A stretch of 64,000 nt of DNA from Micromonospora globbae (GTDB lineage: Bacteria; Actinomycetota; Actinomycetes; Mycobacteriales; Micromonosporaceae), in assembly GCF_003610785.1 (NCBI RefSeq), contig NZ_RAQQ01000001.1:124001-188000 (forward strand). The letters are read 5' to 3'. Positions 41,101 through 48,588 of this stretch are shown here, one piece after another. The translations under genes and the position numbers were made by a program. The notes beneath the pieces were generated by a model. That model made no database searches. It was not told where the DNA came from and saw only the letters and a list, made by a program, of their open reading frames with translations. Each line of letters starts with the position of its first letter. The stretch's first letter is position 1.

Positions 41101-42248
41101 GCCGTCAGCTCCGGCAGCTCGACGCGGCGGCCCTCCCGCGACGAGCGCAGCCCGGCCTCGGCGAGCTGCACGCCGCGGGCGCCCGAGAGCAGGTCGTACG
41201 GGTTCGGCGCGTCCTCGACGACGTGCCGCACGAACTGTTCCCACTGGGCCTTGAAACCGTTCTCCAGCACGGCGTTGTCCGGCACCTCCTGCCACTGGTC
41301 GCGGAAGCGCTGGGTCTCCACGAGGTCCGGGTTCCACACCGGTTTCGGGGTGACGGCCCGGTGCTGCACCCGGCACCGGTGCAGCCCGGCCACCGCGCTG
41401 CCCTCGGTGCCGTCCACCTGGAACTCGACCAGCTCGTCCCGGTTGACCCGGACGGCCCACGAGGAGTTGACCTGCGCGACGATCCCGCCGTCGAGCTCGA
41501 AGATGGCGTACGCCGCGTCGTCGGCCGTGGCGTCGTAGCGGTGGCCCTGCTCGTCCCACCGGTGCGGGATGTGCGTGACGACCCGCGCCGTGACGGCCCG
41601 CACCCGGCCGAAGAGGTTCTCCAGCACGTAGTTCCAGTGCGGGAACATGTCCAGCGCGATGCCGCCGCCGTCCTGGGCGCGGTAGTTCCAGCTCGGACGC
41701 TGCGCGGGCTGCCAGTCGCCCTCGAAGACCCAGTAGCCGAACTCGCCGCGCACCGACAGAATCCGGCCGAAGAACCCGCCGTCGACGAGCCGCTTGAGCT
41801 TCACGAGGCCGGGCAGGTAGAGCTTGTCGTGCACCACCCCGTTCTTCACCCCGGCCCGGCGCGCGTGGCGGGCGAGGTCGAGCGCCCCGGTCAGCGACTC
41901 GGCGGTCGGCTTCTCGGTGTAGACGTGGCGGCCGGCGTCCATCGCCCGGATGAGCGACTTCTCGCGTACCTGGGTGACCTGGGAGTCGAAGTAGACCGGG
42001 TAGTCGGCGTCGGCCAGCGCGGCGTCCAGGTCGGTCGTCCATCGTGGGAGGTCGTGCCGCCGCGCGATCTCGCGCAGCTTGGTGGCGTTGCGGCCGACCA
42101 GCAGGGGTTCGAGTTGGACGCGGGTGCCGTCGGCGAGCGTCACACCGCCCTGCTCCCGGATGGCGAGGACGGATCGGACGAGGTGCTGCCGGTATCCCAT
42201 CCGACCGGTCACCCCGTTCATCACCACGCCGAGCTTGCGACCGCCCAT
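41097..42248 (-). CDS. Gfo/Idh/MocA-family oxidoreductase
   Basis: A 383-residue NAD(P)-dependent sugar or inositol dehydrogenase-like protein. The Rossmann end is KLGVVMNGVTGRMGYRQHL. VYTEKPTAESLTGALDLARHAR holds the family EKP motif, and VKNGVVHDKLYLPGLVKLKRLVDGGFFGRI lies near the domain junction. GGGIALDMFPHWNYVLENLFG supplies the GGxxxDxxxH catalytic Asp and His. It is first in the leftward operon. A LacI-type palindrome (42264-42277) overlaps its promoter region, and the regulator gene is divergent. It probably oxidises a hydroxyl of a sugar or cyclitol to the ketone used by the two downstream enzymes. Confidence 0.92.
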   Translation of the reverse strand: MGGRKLGVVMNGVTGRMGYRQHLVRSVLAIREQGGVTLADGTRVQLEPLLVGRNATKLREIARRHDLPRWTTDLDAALADADYPVYFDSQVTQVREKSLIRAMDAGRHVYTEKPTAESLTGALDLARHARRAGVKNGVVHDKLYLPGLVKLKRLVDGGFFGRILSVRGEFGYWVFEGDWQPAQRPSWNYRAQDGGGIALDMFPHWNYVLENLFGRVRAVTARVVTHIPHRWDEQGHRYDATADDAAYAIFELDGGIVAQVNSSWAVRVNRDELVEFQVDGTEGSAVAGLHRCRVQHRAVTPKPVWNPDLVETQRFRDQWQEVPDNAVLENGFKAQWEQFVRHVVEDAPNPYDLLSGARGVQLAEAGLRSSREGRRVELPELTA

Positions 42249-42263
42249 CGACGGACCTCCTTG

Positions 42264-42277
42264 GGAAAGCGCTTACC
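42264..42277. promoter_or_regulatory. LacI-type operator before the Gfo/Idh/MocA operon
   Basis: GGAAAGCGCTTACC, centred on AAGCGCTT (42267-42274) with a central CG, lies 16 bases upstream of the oxidoreductase start. The same core occurs at 46724-46741 and twice at 51834-51857. Confidence 0.82.
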
Positions 42278-42384
42278 GGAACGGTATGGCAGAGCGCGCC
42301 GGGGGTGCAAGACCCGAGCCCGGCCGCCGCGACCCGGGCCGGAAACCCGGCGACGCGGGACGCGGAAGCGCAGGTCACCGACGT

Positions 42385-42414
42385 TTGACGCGCTGATCGG
42401 CGAGTTCCTAGGCT
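42385..42414 (+). promoter_or_regulatory. vegetative-type promoter of the lacI gene
   Basis: TTGACG (42385-42390) and TAGGCT (42409-42414) separated by 18 bases, matching actinobacterial HrdB-type -35/-10 elements. It lies about 45 bases upstream of the GTG at 42458. Confidence 0.65.
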
Positions 42415-42457
42415 GGCGGCGGACGAATCCACACCGGCGTCTGCGGAAGGACCTGTC

Positions 42458-43486
42458 GTGACCGGTTCCGTCACGCTGCACGACGTGGCACGCCGCGCCG
42501 GCGTCTCCCTGGCCACCGCCTCCCGCGCCCTCAACGGCAGCGCCAACCGCGTGGTGGGTGAGGCGCTGCGCGAACGGGTGCTGCGCGCGGCGGCCGAGCT
42601 GCGCTACTCCCCCAACGCCCACGCCCAGGCGATGGCCCGCCGCCGCACCCGGATCATCGGCCTCTCCCTGCACGACATCGCCGACCCGTACTTCTCGGCC
42701 GTGGCGGCCGGGGTCATGCGCGAGGCCGAGACGCACGGCCTGCTGGTCACCATGGCGAGCACCGGCCACCGGCCGGGGGCCGAGACCGACTACGTGGGCG
42801 CGTTCCGGCGGCACTGGGCCACCGTGGTCATCGTGGTCGGCAGCCGCACCGACGACCGGGCCGCCACCGACCGGCTCGCCGAGGAACTCGCCGCGTTCGA
42901 GGCCGAGGGCGGGCGGGCCGTGGCCGTCAGCCAGCCCCGCCTGCCGGTGGACACCATCTCGATCGACAACCGGGCCGGCGCGCGCGACCTCGGCCACACG
43001 CTCCACGACCTCGGGCACCGGCGGTTCGCCGTGCTCGCCGGCCCCGCCGACCTGCTCACCGCCGCGGAACGGGTGGACGGCTTCCGCGAGGCGGTGGCCC
43101 ACCGCGGCGGCCGCCTCGCCCCGGAGCACGTCGTGCCCGGGCCGTTCACCCGCGACGGCGGCTACGCGGCCATGCAGCGCCTGCTCGACGAGGAACCCGA
43201 CGTCAGCTGCGTGTTCGCCGTCAACGACGTCATGGCCGTGGGCGCGATGGCGGCCCTCCGCGACCGGGGTGTCGACCTGCCCGCCGGGATGGCGGTCGCC
43301 GGGTTCGACGACATCGCGACCCTCCGGGACGTCAGCCCCGCGCTGACCACCGTGCGGATCCCGCTGGAGGAGATCGGCGCACTGGCCGTCCGGCTGGCCC
43401 TCGACGAGGGCGCCGACCGCCCCCGCCTGCGCCGGGTGGCCGGCGAGGTGGTCGTCCGCGCCAGCACGCCGCGCCTGCCGGCCTGA
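42458..43486 (+). CDS. LacI-family regulator of the sugar-catabolic operon
   Basis: A 342-residue repressor. The headpiece SVTLHDVARRAGVSLATASRALNGSANRVVGEALRERVLRAAAELRYSPNAHAQAMARR includes the classical SLATASRALNG recognition helix and a hinge. The sensor part has IIGLSLHDIADPYFSAVAAGVMREAE, VDTISIDNRAGARDLG, VSCVFAVNDVMAVGAM and GMAVAGFDDI. This headpiece type normally reads AAGCGCTT-like operators, and one lies at 42264. GTG start after GGAAGGAC. It is divergent from the Gfo/Idh/MocA operon. The related regulator at 51931 has a near-identical recognition helix, so cross-talk between their operators is likely. Confidence 0.93.
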   Translation: MTGSVTLHDVARRAGVSLATASRALNGSANRVVGEALRERVLRAAAELRYSPNAHAQAMARRRTRIIGLSLHDIADPYFSAVAAGVMREAETHGLLVTMASTGHRPGAETDYVGAFRRHWATVVIVVGSRTDDRAATDRLAEELAAFEAEGGRAVAVSQPRLPVDTISIDNRAGARDLGHTLHDLGHRRFAVLAGPADLLTAAERVDGFREAVAHRGGRLAPEHVVPGPFTRDGGYAAMQRLLDEEPDVSCVFAVNDVMAVGAMAALRDRGVDLPAGMAVAGFDDIATLRDVSPALTTVRIPLEEIGALAVRLALDEGADRPRLRRVAGEVVVRASTPRLPA

Positions 43487-43515
43487 CCCACCACCGCGCC
43501 CGCCGCCGGGATGGC

Positions 43516-43544
43516 GGGGAGCGGCGGACGTGCCGCCGCTCCCC
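43516..43544. terminator. 12-bp perfect hairpin between convergent genes
   Basis: GGGGAGCGGCGG (43516-43527), loop ACGTG, and its exact complement at 43533-43544. It separates the lacI gene from the convergent sugar dehydrogenase gene. Confidence 0.82.
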
Positions 43545-43568
43545 TGCCCGTGTCCGGTCACGACGGCG

Positions 43569-45665
43569 TCAGGCCGCCGGGGTGCCGCGTACGGTGAGGT
43601 CACGCAGCCGCCCGATGTTGTCGAAGGAGCCGAAGCCCACCCGACCCGAGGTGAACGTGGTGTCCCGGGCGGTCATGAGCGGGTTCTTCGCCCCGTCGAC
43701 GTAGACGGCGATCTCGCCGGTCGCCGGCAGGTGACGCACCCGCACGGTGTGCCAGTCCGCGTCCACGACGGCCGGTGCCGCACCACGGGAGCGCCCGTTC
43801 CACTGGTGGTCGATGCGTTCCCGGTCGGCGTTGTCAACCTTGAAGATGCCGTTGTGCGGCAGGATCGTGTTGTCCGTGGACAGGTGCGCGTAGTAGAACT
43901 CGGTGTCCGAGCGGTAGCCGAACACGATGATCACGTCCCGGTTGGTGACCTCGACCGGAGTGTCCAACCGCACCTCGGCCGTGATGTCGACGGCGCCGAA
44001 CTCCGGGCCGGCGGTCAGCACGGCGTACTCGAACGGGCGGCGCGGGCCGGGCCGCTGCTCGCCGGCCTCGGCAAGGACGACCTCCTTGCCGGTGAACCGC
44101 CACTTCGACGGCGTCACCGGCGCCCAGTTGCTGGGCCGCATGGTGTCCCGGACCGTGGTCGTCCCGGGCTTCCCGGCGGCGAACTGCCGCGTACCGGTCA
44201 CCTTCCAGACCTTTCCGTTCGCCTTGGCCAGGATGTAGAGCTCACCGCGCGCGTCGGTGCCGAACCGCAGGTCGACGCGGTTCGGGTCGCCCGGCGCGCC
44301 GGGGCCGGAGAGGTCCTGCATCCGCACCGGGGTGCCGTCGGCGTCGAACAGCGCCAGCCGGTGGATGGGCGCCAGCCCCGCACCGCGCCGCATCTGCTTC
44401 GCCTCGGTGTAGAGCACGCGACCGTCGACCAGGTCGCCGAAGACGTACTTGCCGCGCAGCGCCGGCACGTCCCGCCCCCGGTAGACGAAGCCGCCGGCCA
44501 CCGCGACGCCGACGTCGGAGGTGCAGTTCCAGCCCGGCGCCGGGTCGTGGTCGTACGCGGCGACCGGGTAGGTGTACCCGTACCGCTCGTCGTCCTCGGG
44601 CAGCGGGAACAGCTTGTCGCAGGGGCGCGTCGAGGTCTTGTCGAACACGAACTGGCCCTCGCGCTCGCTCCACCCGAAGTTGTCGCCGGCGCGTACCTCG
44701 TAGATGGCCTCGATGGCGTGCTCGCCGATGTGGCCGAGGTACATCTTCCCGGTCTGCCGGTCCCAGCTGAACCGGTGCGGGTCGCGGAAGCCCACCGCGT
44801 AGATCTCGCCGAGCACGTCCGGCCGGCCGACGAACGGGTTGGACGGCGGGATGCCGTACCGCCCGCTCGCGGCGTTGGTGCCCAGCGGGTCGATCCGCAG
44901 CAGCTTGCCGTGCGGCAGCGCGAGGTTCTGCGGGTCGCTGTTGCGGACGCCGAGGCCACCGTCACCGGCGGCGATGTAGAGCATCCCGTAGTCCGGGTCG
45001 CGCTTCTTCGCCGTCGGGTTGAAGTTGATCTCCTGGATGCCGTGGACCTGGCCGCCGAAGCCGAGACGCAGCACCTCCCGGCGGGTGCCGGAGAACGTGT
45101 CGGCGGCGGGGTCGTCGGCCGTCCACTCGGTGATGATGCCGTGGTAGATGGTGCCGCTCTGCGACCAGTCGGGCACCTCGGTGGCGAGCGACGCCTGCTC
45201 GGTGTGGACGGTGTAGAACTTGCCGTTGCACGCGAAGTCGGGGTGGAAGGCCACGTAGCCGAAGCCCTGGCCGAGGCCGCGACCGGAGAAGAACTTGGGG
45301 GCGAAGGTCGCCGCCACGTCGAGGTAGACGTGTGGGACGCCACCCTGGACGACGTAGAGCTTGCCGTTGAGGTCGGGCACCGCCCGGCGGCCCGAGCCGT
45401 CGGGGATCTCCATGATGGTGTTGATGCGGGCGTGCCGCATGAGCCGGGTGTCGGTGGGCGCCGGGGTCGGCTCGGACTTCGGGAACGAGGCGTACTCGGT
45501 GAGGACGAGCCCGAGGCGGCTCTGTGTCGGCACCTCGGGGATCGGGTCGTAGACGGGGTCGGCGGCCCGGGCGGGCGCCGCGGCGACCAGCGAGAGGGCG
45601 AGCGCGGCGGTCGCGAGCGCGGCCGTCGTCACCGATCTGCGCGGGCGGCGAGTGGAGATGCGCAC
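43569..45665 (-). CDS. secreted PQQ-type glucose/sorbosone dehydrogenase with C-terminal LamG/DUF1080-like domain
   Basis: A 698-residue exported protein. The Sec signal ends near APARAADP (residue 35). The six-bladed propeller covers about 45-480: GRGLGQGFGYVAFHPDFACNGKFYTVHTE, VHGIQEINFNPTAKKRDPDYGMLYIAAGDGGLGV, YAVGFRDPHRFSWDRQTGKMYLGHIGEHAIEAIYEV and YVFGDLVDGRVLY are typical of the family. Residues about 525-698 (WRFTGKEVVLAEAGEQ ... AVYVDGAKNPLMTARDTTF, GRVGFGSFDNIGRLRDLTV) form a concanavalin-like sandwich that probably binds carbohydrate. GTG start after GGAGTG. It is downstream of the LamG gene in one operon with a LacI operator. It likely oxidises an extracellular sugar or polysaccharide end. 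Confidence 0.88.
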   Translation of the reverse strand: MRISTRRPRRSVTTAALATAALALSLVAAAPARAADPVYDPIPEVPTQSRLGLVLTEYASFPKSEPTPAPTDTRLMRHARINTIMEIPDGSGRRAVPDLNGKLYVVQGGVPHVYLDVAATFAPKFFSGRGLGQGFGYVAFHPDFACNGKFYTVHTEQASLATEVPDWSQSGTIYHGIITEWTADDPAADTFSGTRREVLRLGFGGQVHGIQEINFNPTAKKRDPDYGMLYIAAGDGGLGVRNSDPQNLALPHGKLLRIDPLGTNAASGRYGIPPSNPFVGRPDVLGEIYAVGFRDPHRFSWDRQTGKMYLGHIGEHAIEAIYEVRAGDNFGWSEREGQFVFDKTSTRPCDKLFPLPEDDERYGYTYPVAAYDHDPAPGWNCTSDVGVAVAGGFVYRGRDVPALRGKYVFGDLVDGRVLYTEAKQMRRGAGLAPIHRLALFDADGTPVRMQDLSGPGAPGDPNRVDLRFGTDARGELYILAKANGKVWKVTGTRQFAAGKPGTTTVRDTMRPSNWAPVTPSKWRFTGKEVVLAEAGEQRPGPRRPFEYAVLTAGPEFGAVDITAEVRLDTPVEVTNRDVIIVFGYRSDTEFYYAHLSTDNTILPHNGIFKVDNADRERIDHQWNGRSRGAAPAVVDADWHTVRVRHLPATGEIAVYVDGAKNPLMTARDTTFTSGRVGFGSFDNIGRLRDLTVRGTPAA

Positions 45666-45718
45666 AGGTCACTCCATTCTCGGGGGGGACGGGTGGGTGG
45701 TGGGTTGGCGGTCGCGGG

Positions 45719-46681
45719 TCAGCGCCCGCGGGCCATGTGCCGGTACTGCCGCTCGACCTCGCGCGCGGAGAGCACGCGGTCGAGGAACATCAGCGAGTCC
45801 ATCCGGCAGTCGCACGGGTTCTGCTCGCGGGTGTCCTGCGGGTAGCTGCCGCCGATCTTGATGCCCCGGGGGTCGGAGGCGGTGGTGACGTGCGGACCGG
45901 GGCCGGCGACCAGCCACGGGTCGTCGGTGCGGGTGTAGAAACCGGCCAGTGGCTGGCCGTCGCGGTAGAGCGCCATCGTGCCGGCGCCGAAGTCGAACGT
46001 CGCGGCGAGGTGCACCCACTGCCCCGCGGGCAGCAGCGTGCGCCAGTCCTGCGCCGCCGCGAACGTCTGGGAGTTGCCGCCGTCGAGCCGCCGGCCGAGG
46101 GCGACCAGCCGCAGCTCACCGTTCACGTCGATGAGCTCCAGCAGCGCGCGGACGCCGTGGCCGTCCGAGTCGCCGGTCAGGACGCCGGCGAGCCCGATCG
46201 CGTTGTACCGGTCGTCGGGGTTGGCGGTGTTGGAGTTGGGTCGGGGCTCGGTCATCTCGACCTTGAACCAGCCCATGACCGTCGTGCCGTCCACCGCGTT
46301 GAAGGCGCGCAGGGTACGCACGCCGCTGGCCGAGTAGATGCCGGCCTTCCAGTCGTCGTTCCCGGCGACCGTCGGCGAGACCTGCCGGGTCTGCAGGGCC
46401 CGGCCGCTGCCCGGGTACGCCCGGTCGCGTACCCGCATGTCGGCCCCTCCGTTGACCAGTTCGATCTCCGTGCCGGACCGGCCCCGGTCCCGCTCCAGCG
46501 CCTCGTCGCCGGGCACGGGATGGTCGAAGTCGTAGAAGGCGACCAGGTTGTCTCGTAGGGACGGGTGGACGTCGCGCGGGCCGGATCCGCCGGCCGACGC
46601 GGGTGGCGCCGCGGCACCCGCCAGCACCCCGGCCGCCACGACGGCGGCGGTGGCGGCGGCGGCGCGTCGTGCTCTCGACAT
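45719..46681 (-). CDS. secreted LamG-domain (concanavalin-like) protein
   Basis: A 320-residue exported protein with a signal peptide of about 30 residues ending near PPASAGG. The rest is one LamG/pentraxin-like sandwich: LVAFYDFDHPVPGDEALERD, FNAVDGTTVMGWFKVEM, GQWVHLAATFDFGAGTMALYRDGQPLAGFY and MDSLMFLDRVLSAREVERQYRHM are the classic LamG strands, probably binding carbohydrate. The ATG at 46679-46681 is chosen because GAGAGAGG lies 8 bases upstream; a GTG three codons earlier overlaps it. It is first in a two-gene operon with the sugar dehydrogenase, under an 18-base AAGCGCTT palindrome. Confidence 0.85.
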   Translation of the reverse strand: MSRARRAAAATAAVVAAGVLAGAAAPPASAGGSGPRDVHPSLRDNLVAFYDFDHPVPGDEALERDRGRSGTEIELVNGGADMRVRDRAYPGSGRALQTRQVSPTVAGNDDWKAGIYSASGVRTLRAFNAVDGTTVMGWFKVEMTEPRPNSNTANPDDRYNAIGLAGVLTGDSDGHGVRALLELIDVNGELRLVALGRRLDGGNSQTFAAAQDWRTLLPAGQWVHLAATFDFGAGTMALYRDGQPLAGFYTRTDDPWLVAGPGPHVTTASDPRGIKIGGSYPQDTREQNPCDCRMDSLMFLDRVLSAREVERQYRHMARGR

Positions 46682-46723
46682 CGCGTACACCTCTCTCGTG
46701 CCACGAACCTCGTCGGTCCGGTG

Positions 46724-46741
46724 CCGGTAAGCGCTTACCGG
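46724..46741. promoter_or_regulatory. LacI-type operator, perfect 18-bp palindrome
   Basis: CCGGTAAGCGCTTACCGG is symmetric at every position with the central CG of LacI-family sites. It lies about 43 bases upstream of the LamG/sugar dehydrogenase operon, where it would cover the promoter. Confidence 0.88.
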
Positions 46742-46785
46742 ACGGGCCGGACCTCGCTATGTCGGTGGTGCGGTGGTGCCGTGGG

Positions 46786-47535
46786 TCAGCGCTTCGGGGT
46801 GACGGGCGGCTCGGCGGGCCGTCCGCCGAGGTACAGCTCGCCGAGCTGCGGATCGGCCAGCAGCTCGGACGCGGGGCCGGAGATGTGCACCCGGCCGAGG
46901 TCGAGGACGCACCCGAGGTCGGCGGTCTCCAACGCCCGACGGGCGTTCTGCTCGACGAGCAGGACGGCCGTGCCGGCGTCGCGCATCCGCACGACCTGCT
47001 CGAAGACGGTGGCGGTCGCCTTCGGGTCCAGGCCCATCGACGGCTCGTCGAGCAGCACGACCTTCGGGTCCACCATGAGCGAGCGGGCGAACTCGACCTG
47101 CTTCTGCTGCCCGCCCGACAGCAGTCCGGCGAGGCTGTCCCACCGCTGCGCCACCACCGGGAACAGCTCCTTGACGAACTCGACCCGGCGGGCCAGGAAC
47201 GCCTTGTCCCGCAGCGTGTACCCGCCGAGGAGCACGTTCTCGGCCACCGTCATCTCGCGGAACACGCTGTGGCCCTGCAGGACGTGCGCGACCCCGGCGG
47301 CGAGCATCGCCTGCGGACCCTGGCCGGTGATCTCCCGGCCGCCGACGAGGATCCGTCCCGAGCGGGGCTTGAGCAGTCCGCTCGCGACCTTCAGCACGGT
47401 GGACTTGCCGGCCCCGTTCGGGCCGACCAGGCAGACGATGGTGCCGGCCGGCACGGCGACGGACAGGCCGCGCAGCACCGGGGCCGCGCGCCCGTAGCCG
47501 GCCTGGATGTCGACGAGTTCGATCTCAGACGCCAA
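46786..47535 (-). CDS. livF: LivF-type ABC transporter ATP-binding protein (second Liv operon)
   Basis: A 249-residue ATPase with Walker A GPNGAGKSTVL, signature GLLSGGQQKQVEFARSLMV, Walker B VVLLDEPSMGLDP and LLVEQNARRAL (Gln in the H-loop, usual for LivF). A TTG at 47533-47535 is the apparent start, overlapping the LivG stop by 11 bases; no ATG or GTG gives a better N-terminus. It is the last gene of the second Liv operon. The Pro/Arg tail PAEPPVTPKR extends beyond the usual end. It couples ATP hydrolysis to the LivH/LivM pair at 48.6-50.6 kb. Confidence 0.93.
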   Translation of the reverse strand: MASEIELVDIQAGYGRAAPVLRGLSVAVPAGTIVCLVGPNGAGKSTVLKVASGLLKPRSGRILVGGREITGQGPQAMLAAGVAHVLQGHSVFREMTVAENVLLGGYTLRDKAFLARRVEFVKELFPVVAQRWDSLAGLLSGGQQKQVEFARSLMVDPKVVLLDEPSMGLDPKATATVFEQVVRMRDAGTAVLLVEQNARRALETADLGCVLDLGRVHISGPASELLADPQLGELYLGGRPAEPPVTPKR

Positions 47536-48268
47536 GGTAGGCTCCCAGCACGCGTTCGTCCGAGCGGATGACCGACGGCGGCCCCTCGGCGATGGGGCGG
47601 CCCCGGTCGAAGACCACGATGTGGTCGCTGATGCTCATCACCAGGTCCATGTTGTGCTCGACGATCACGAACGTCCGCCCCTCGGCGTTGAGGTCCCGCA
47701 CGAGGGTGCCGATGCGGTCGAGCAGGGCCGGGTTGACCCCGCCGGCCGGCTCGTCGAGCAGCACGGTCTCCGGCTCGCTCATGAGCACACCGGCCAGCTC
47801 CAGCAGCTTCTGCTGGCCCCAGGACATGTTCCGCGCCTCCACGTCGGCGAGGTGCTCGATGCCCAGCCGGGTCAGCCAGCCGCGCGCCCGGTCGACCTCG
47901 GCCCGGCCGCGGGCGCCGCGCAGCTGCCCGAGCAGACCGGACGGTCGCACGGCGGCGAGTACGTTGTCCAGGGCCGACATCCGGGGGAACACCCGGCAGA
48001 GCTGGAACGTGCGGCCGATGCCGGCGTGCGCGACGGCATGCGGCGCGGCGCGCGTGATGTCCCGGCCCCGGTAGGTGGTCCGGCCCGAGTCGGCCCGGAT
48101 CATGCCGGTGACGCAGTTGAAGAACGTCGTCTTGCCGGAGCCGTTCGGGCCGATGAGCGCGTTGACCCGGCCGTGCTGGAAGGCCACGCTCGCGCCGTCG
48201 AGGGCCACCACGCCCCCGAACGCCTTGGTCAACCCCTCGGTGCGCAGCGCCCCCCTCTCGTCGCTCAT
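47525..48268 (-). CDS. livG: LivG-type ABC transporter ATP-binding protein (second Liv operon)
   Basis: A 247-residue ATPase with Walker A GPNGSGKTTFFN, AGIGRTFQLCRVFPRMSALDNV, signature MSWGQQKLLELAGVLMS, Walker B TVLLDEPAGGVNP and the H-loop VIVEHNMDLVM. Its ATG at 48266-48268 overlaps the stop of the last of four tandem mini-ORFs and relies on that repeat's GGAGGGAGG. The first bases ATGAGCGA equal the repeat-unit start, and the encoded MSDERG resembles the repeat peptide MSERGE, suggesting that the repeat was copied from, or inserted at, this start. Confidence 0.94.
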   Translation of the reverse strand: MSDERGALRTEGLTKAFGGVVALDGASVAFQHGRVNALIGPNGSGKTTFFNCVTGMIRADSGRTTYRGRDITRAAPHAVAHAGIGRTFQLCRVFPRMSALDNVLAAVRPSGLLGQLRGARGRAEVDRARGWLTRLGIEHLADVEARNMSWGQQKLLELAGVLMSEPETVLLDEPAGGVNPALLDRIGTLVRDLNAEGRTFVIVEHNMDLVMSISDHIVVFDRGRPIAEGPPSVIRSDERVLGAYLGV

Positions 48269-48348
48269 GCCGCCGCCTCCCTCCGGTCGGCGCCGCCACG
48301 AGACTCCACCGCACAGTGCCCGATGATTCGCTCGCCACGCTCGCTCAT
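48265..48348 (-). CDS. 27-residue repeat-encoded mini-ORF (copy 4, next to livG)
   Basis: It reads MSERGERIIGHCAVESR then GGADRREAAA. Its stop overlaps the livG ATG as ATGA, so a ribosome finishing here can restart on livG. Same peptide as copies 1 and 2. Cys occurs in this version but not in the Trp-Ser version of the first Liv operon at the same place. Confidence 0.6.
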   Translation of the reverse strand: MSERGERIIGHCAVESRGGADRREAAA

Positions 48349-48428
48349 GCCGCCGCCTCCCTCCGGTCGGCGCCGCCACGAGACCCCACCGCACAGTGCC
48401 CGATGACTCGCTCGCCACGCTCGCTCAT
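48345..48428 (-). CDS. 27-residue repeat-encoded mini-ORF (copy 3, variant)
   Basis: The only copy in this array with amino-acid changes: Ile8 to Val and Glu15 to Gly (ERVIGHCAVGSR). Frame, length, Shine-Dalgarno and both ATGA joins are intact. Confidence 0.6.
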   Translation of the reverse strand: MSERGERVIGHCAVGSRGGADRREAAA

Positions 48429-48508
48429 GCCGCCGCCTCCCTCCGGTCGGCGCCGCCACGAGACTCCACAGCACAGTGCCCGATGATTCGCTCGCCACGC
48501 TCGCTCAT
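48425..48508 (-). CDS. 27-residue repeat-encoded mini-ORF (copy 2)
   Basis: Peptide identical to copy 1; one silent change (Ala13 codon GCT instead of GCG). Joined to both neighbours by ATGA. Confidence 0.6.
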   Translation of the reverse strand: MSERGERIIGHCAVESRGGADRREAAA

Positions 48509-48588
48509 GCCGCCGCCTCCCTCCGGTCGGCGCCGCCACGAGACTCCACCGCACAGTGCCCGATGATTCGCTCGCCACGCTCGCTCAT
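48505..48588 (-). CDS. 27-residue repeat-encoded mini-ORF (copy 1, next to livM)
   Basis: Its ATG (48586-48588) overlaps the stop of the permease gene livM, and its TGA overlaps copy 2. The peptide opens MSERGERIIG and ends ADRREAAA, matching the first Liv operon's peptide at 22 of 27 residues. Confidence 0.6.
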   Translation of the reverse strand: MSERGERIIGHCAVESRGGADRREAAA

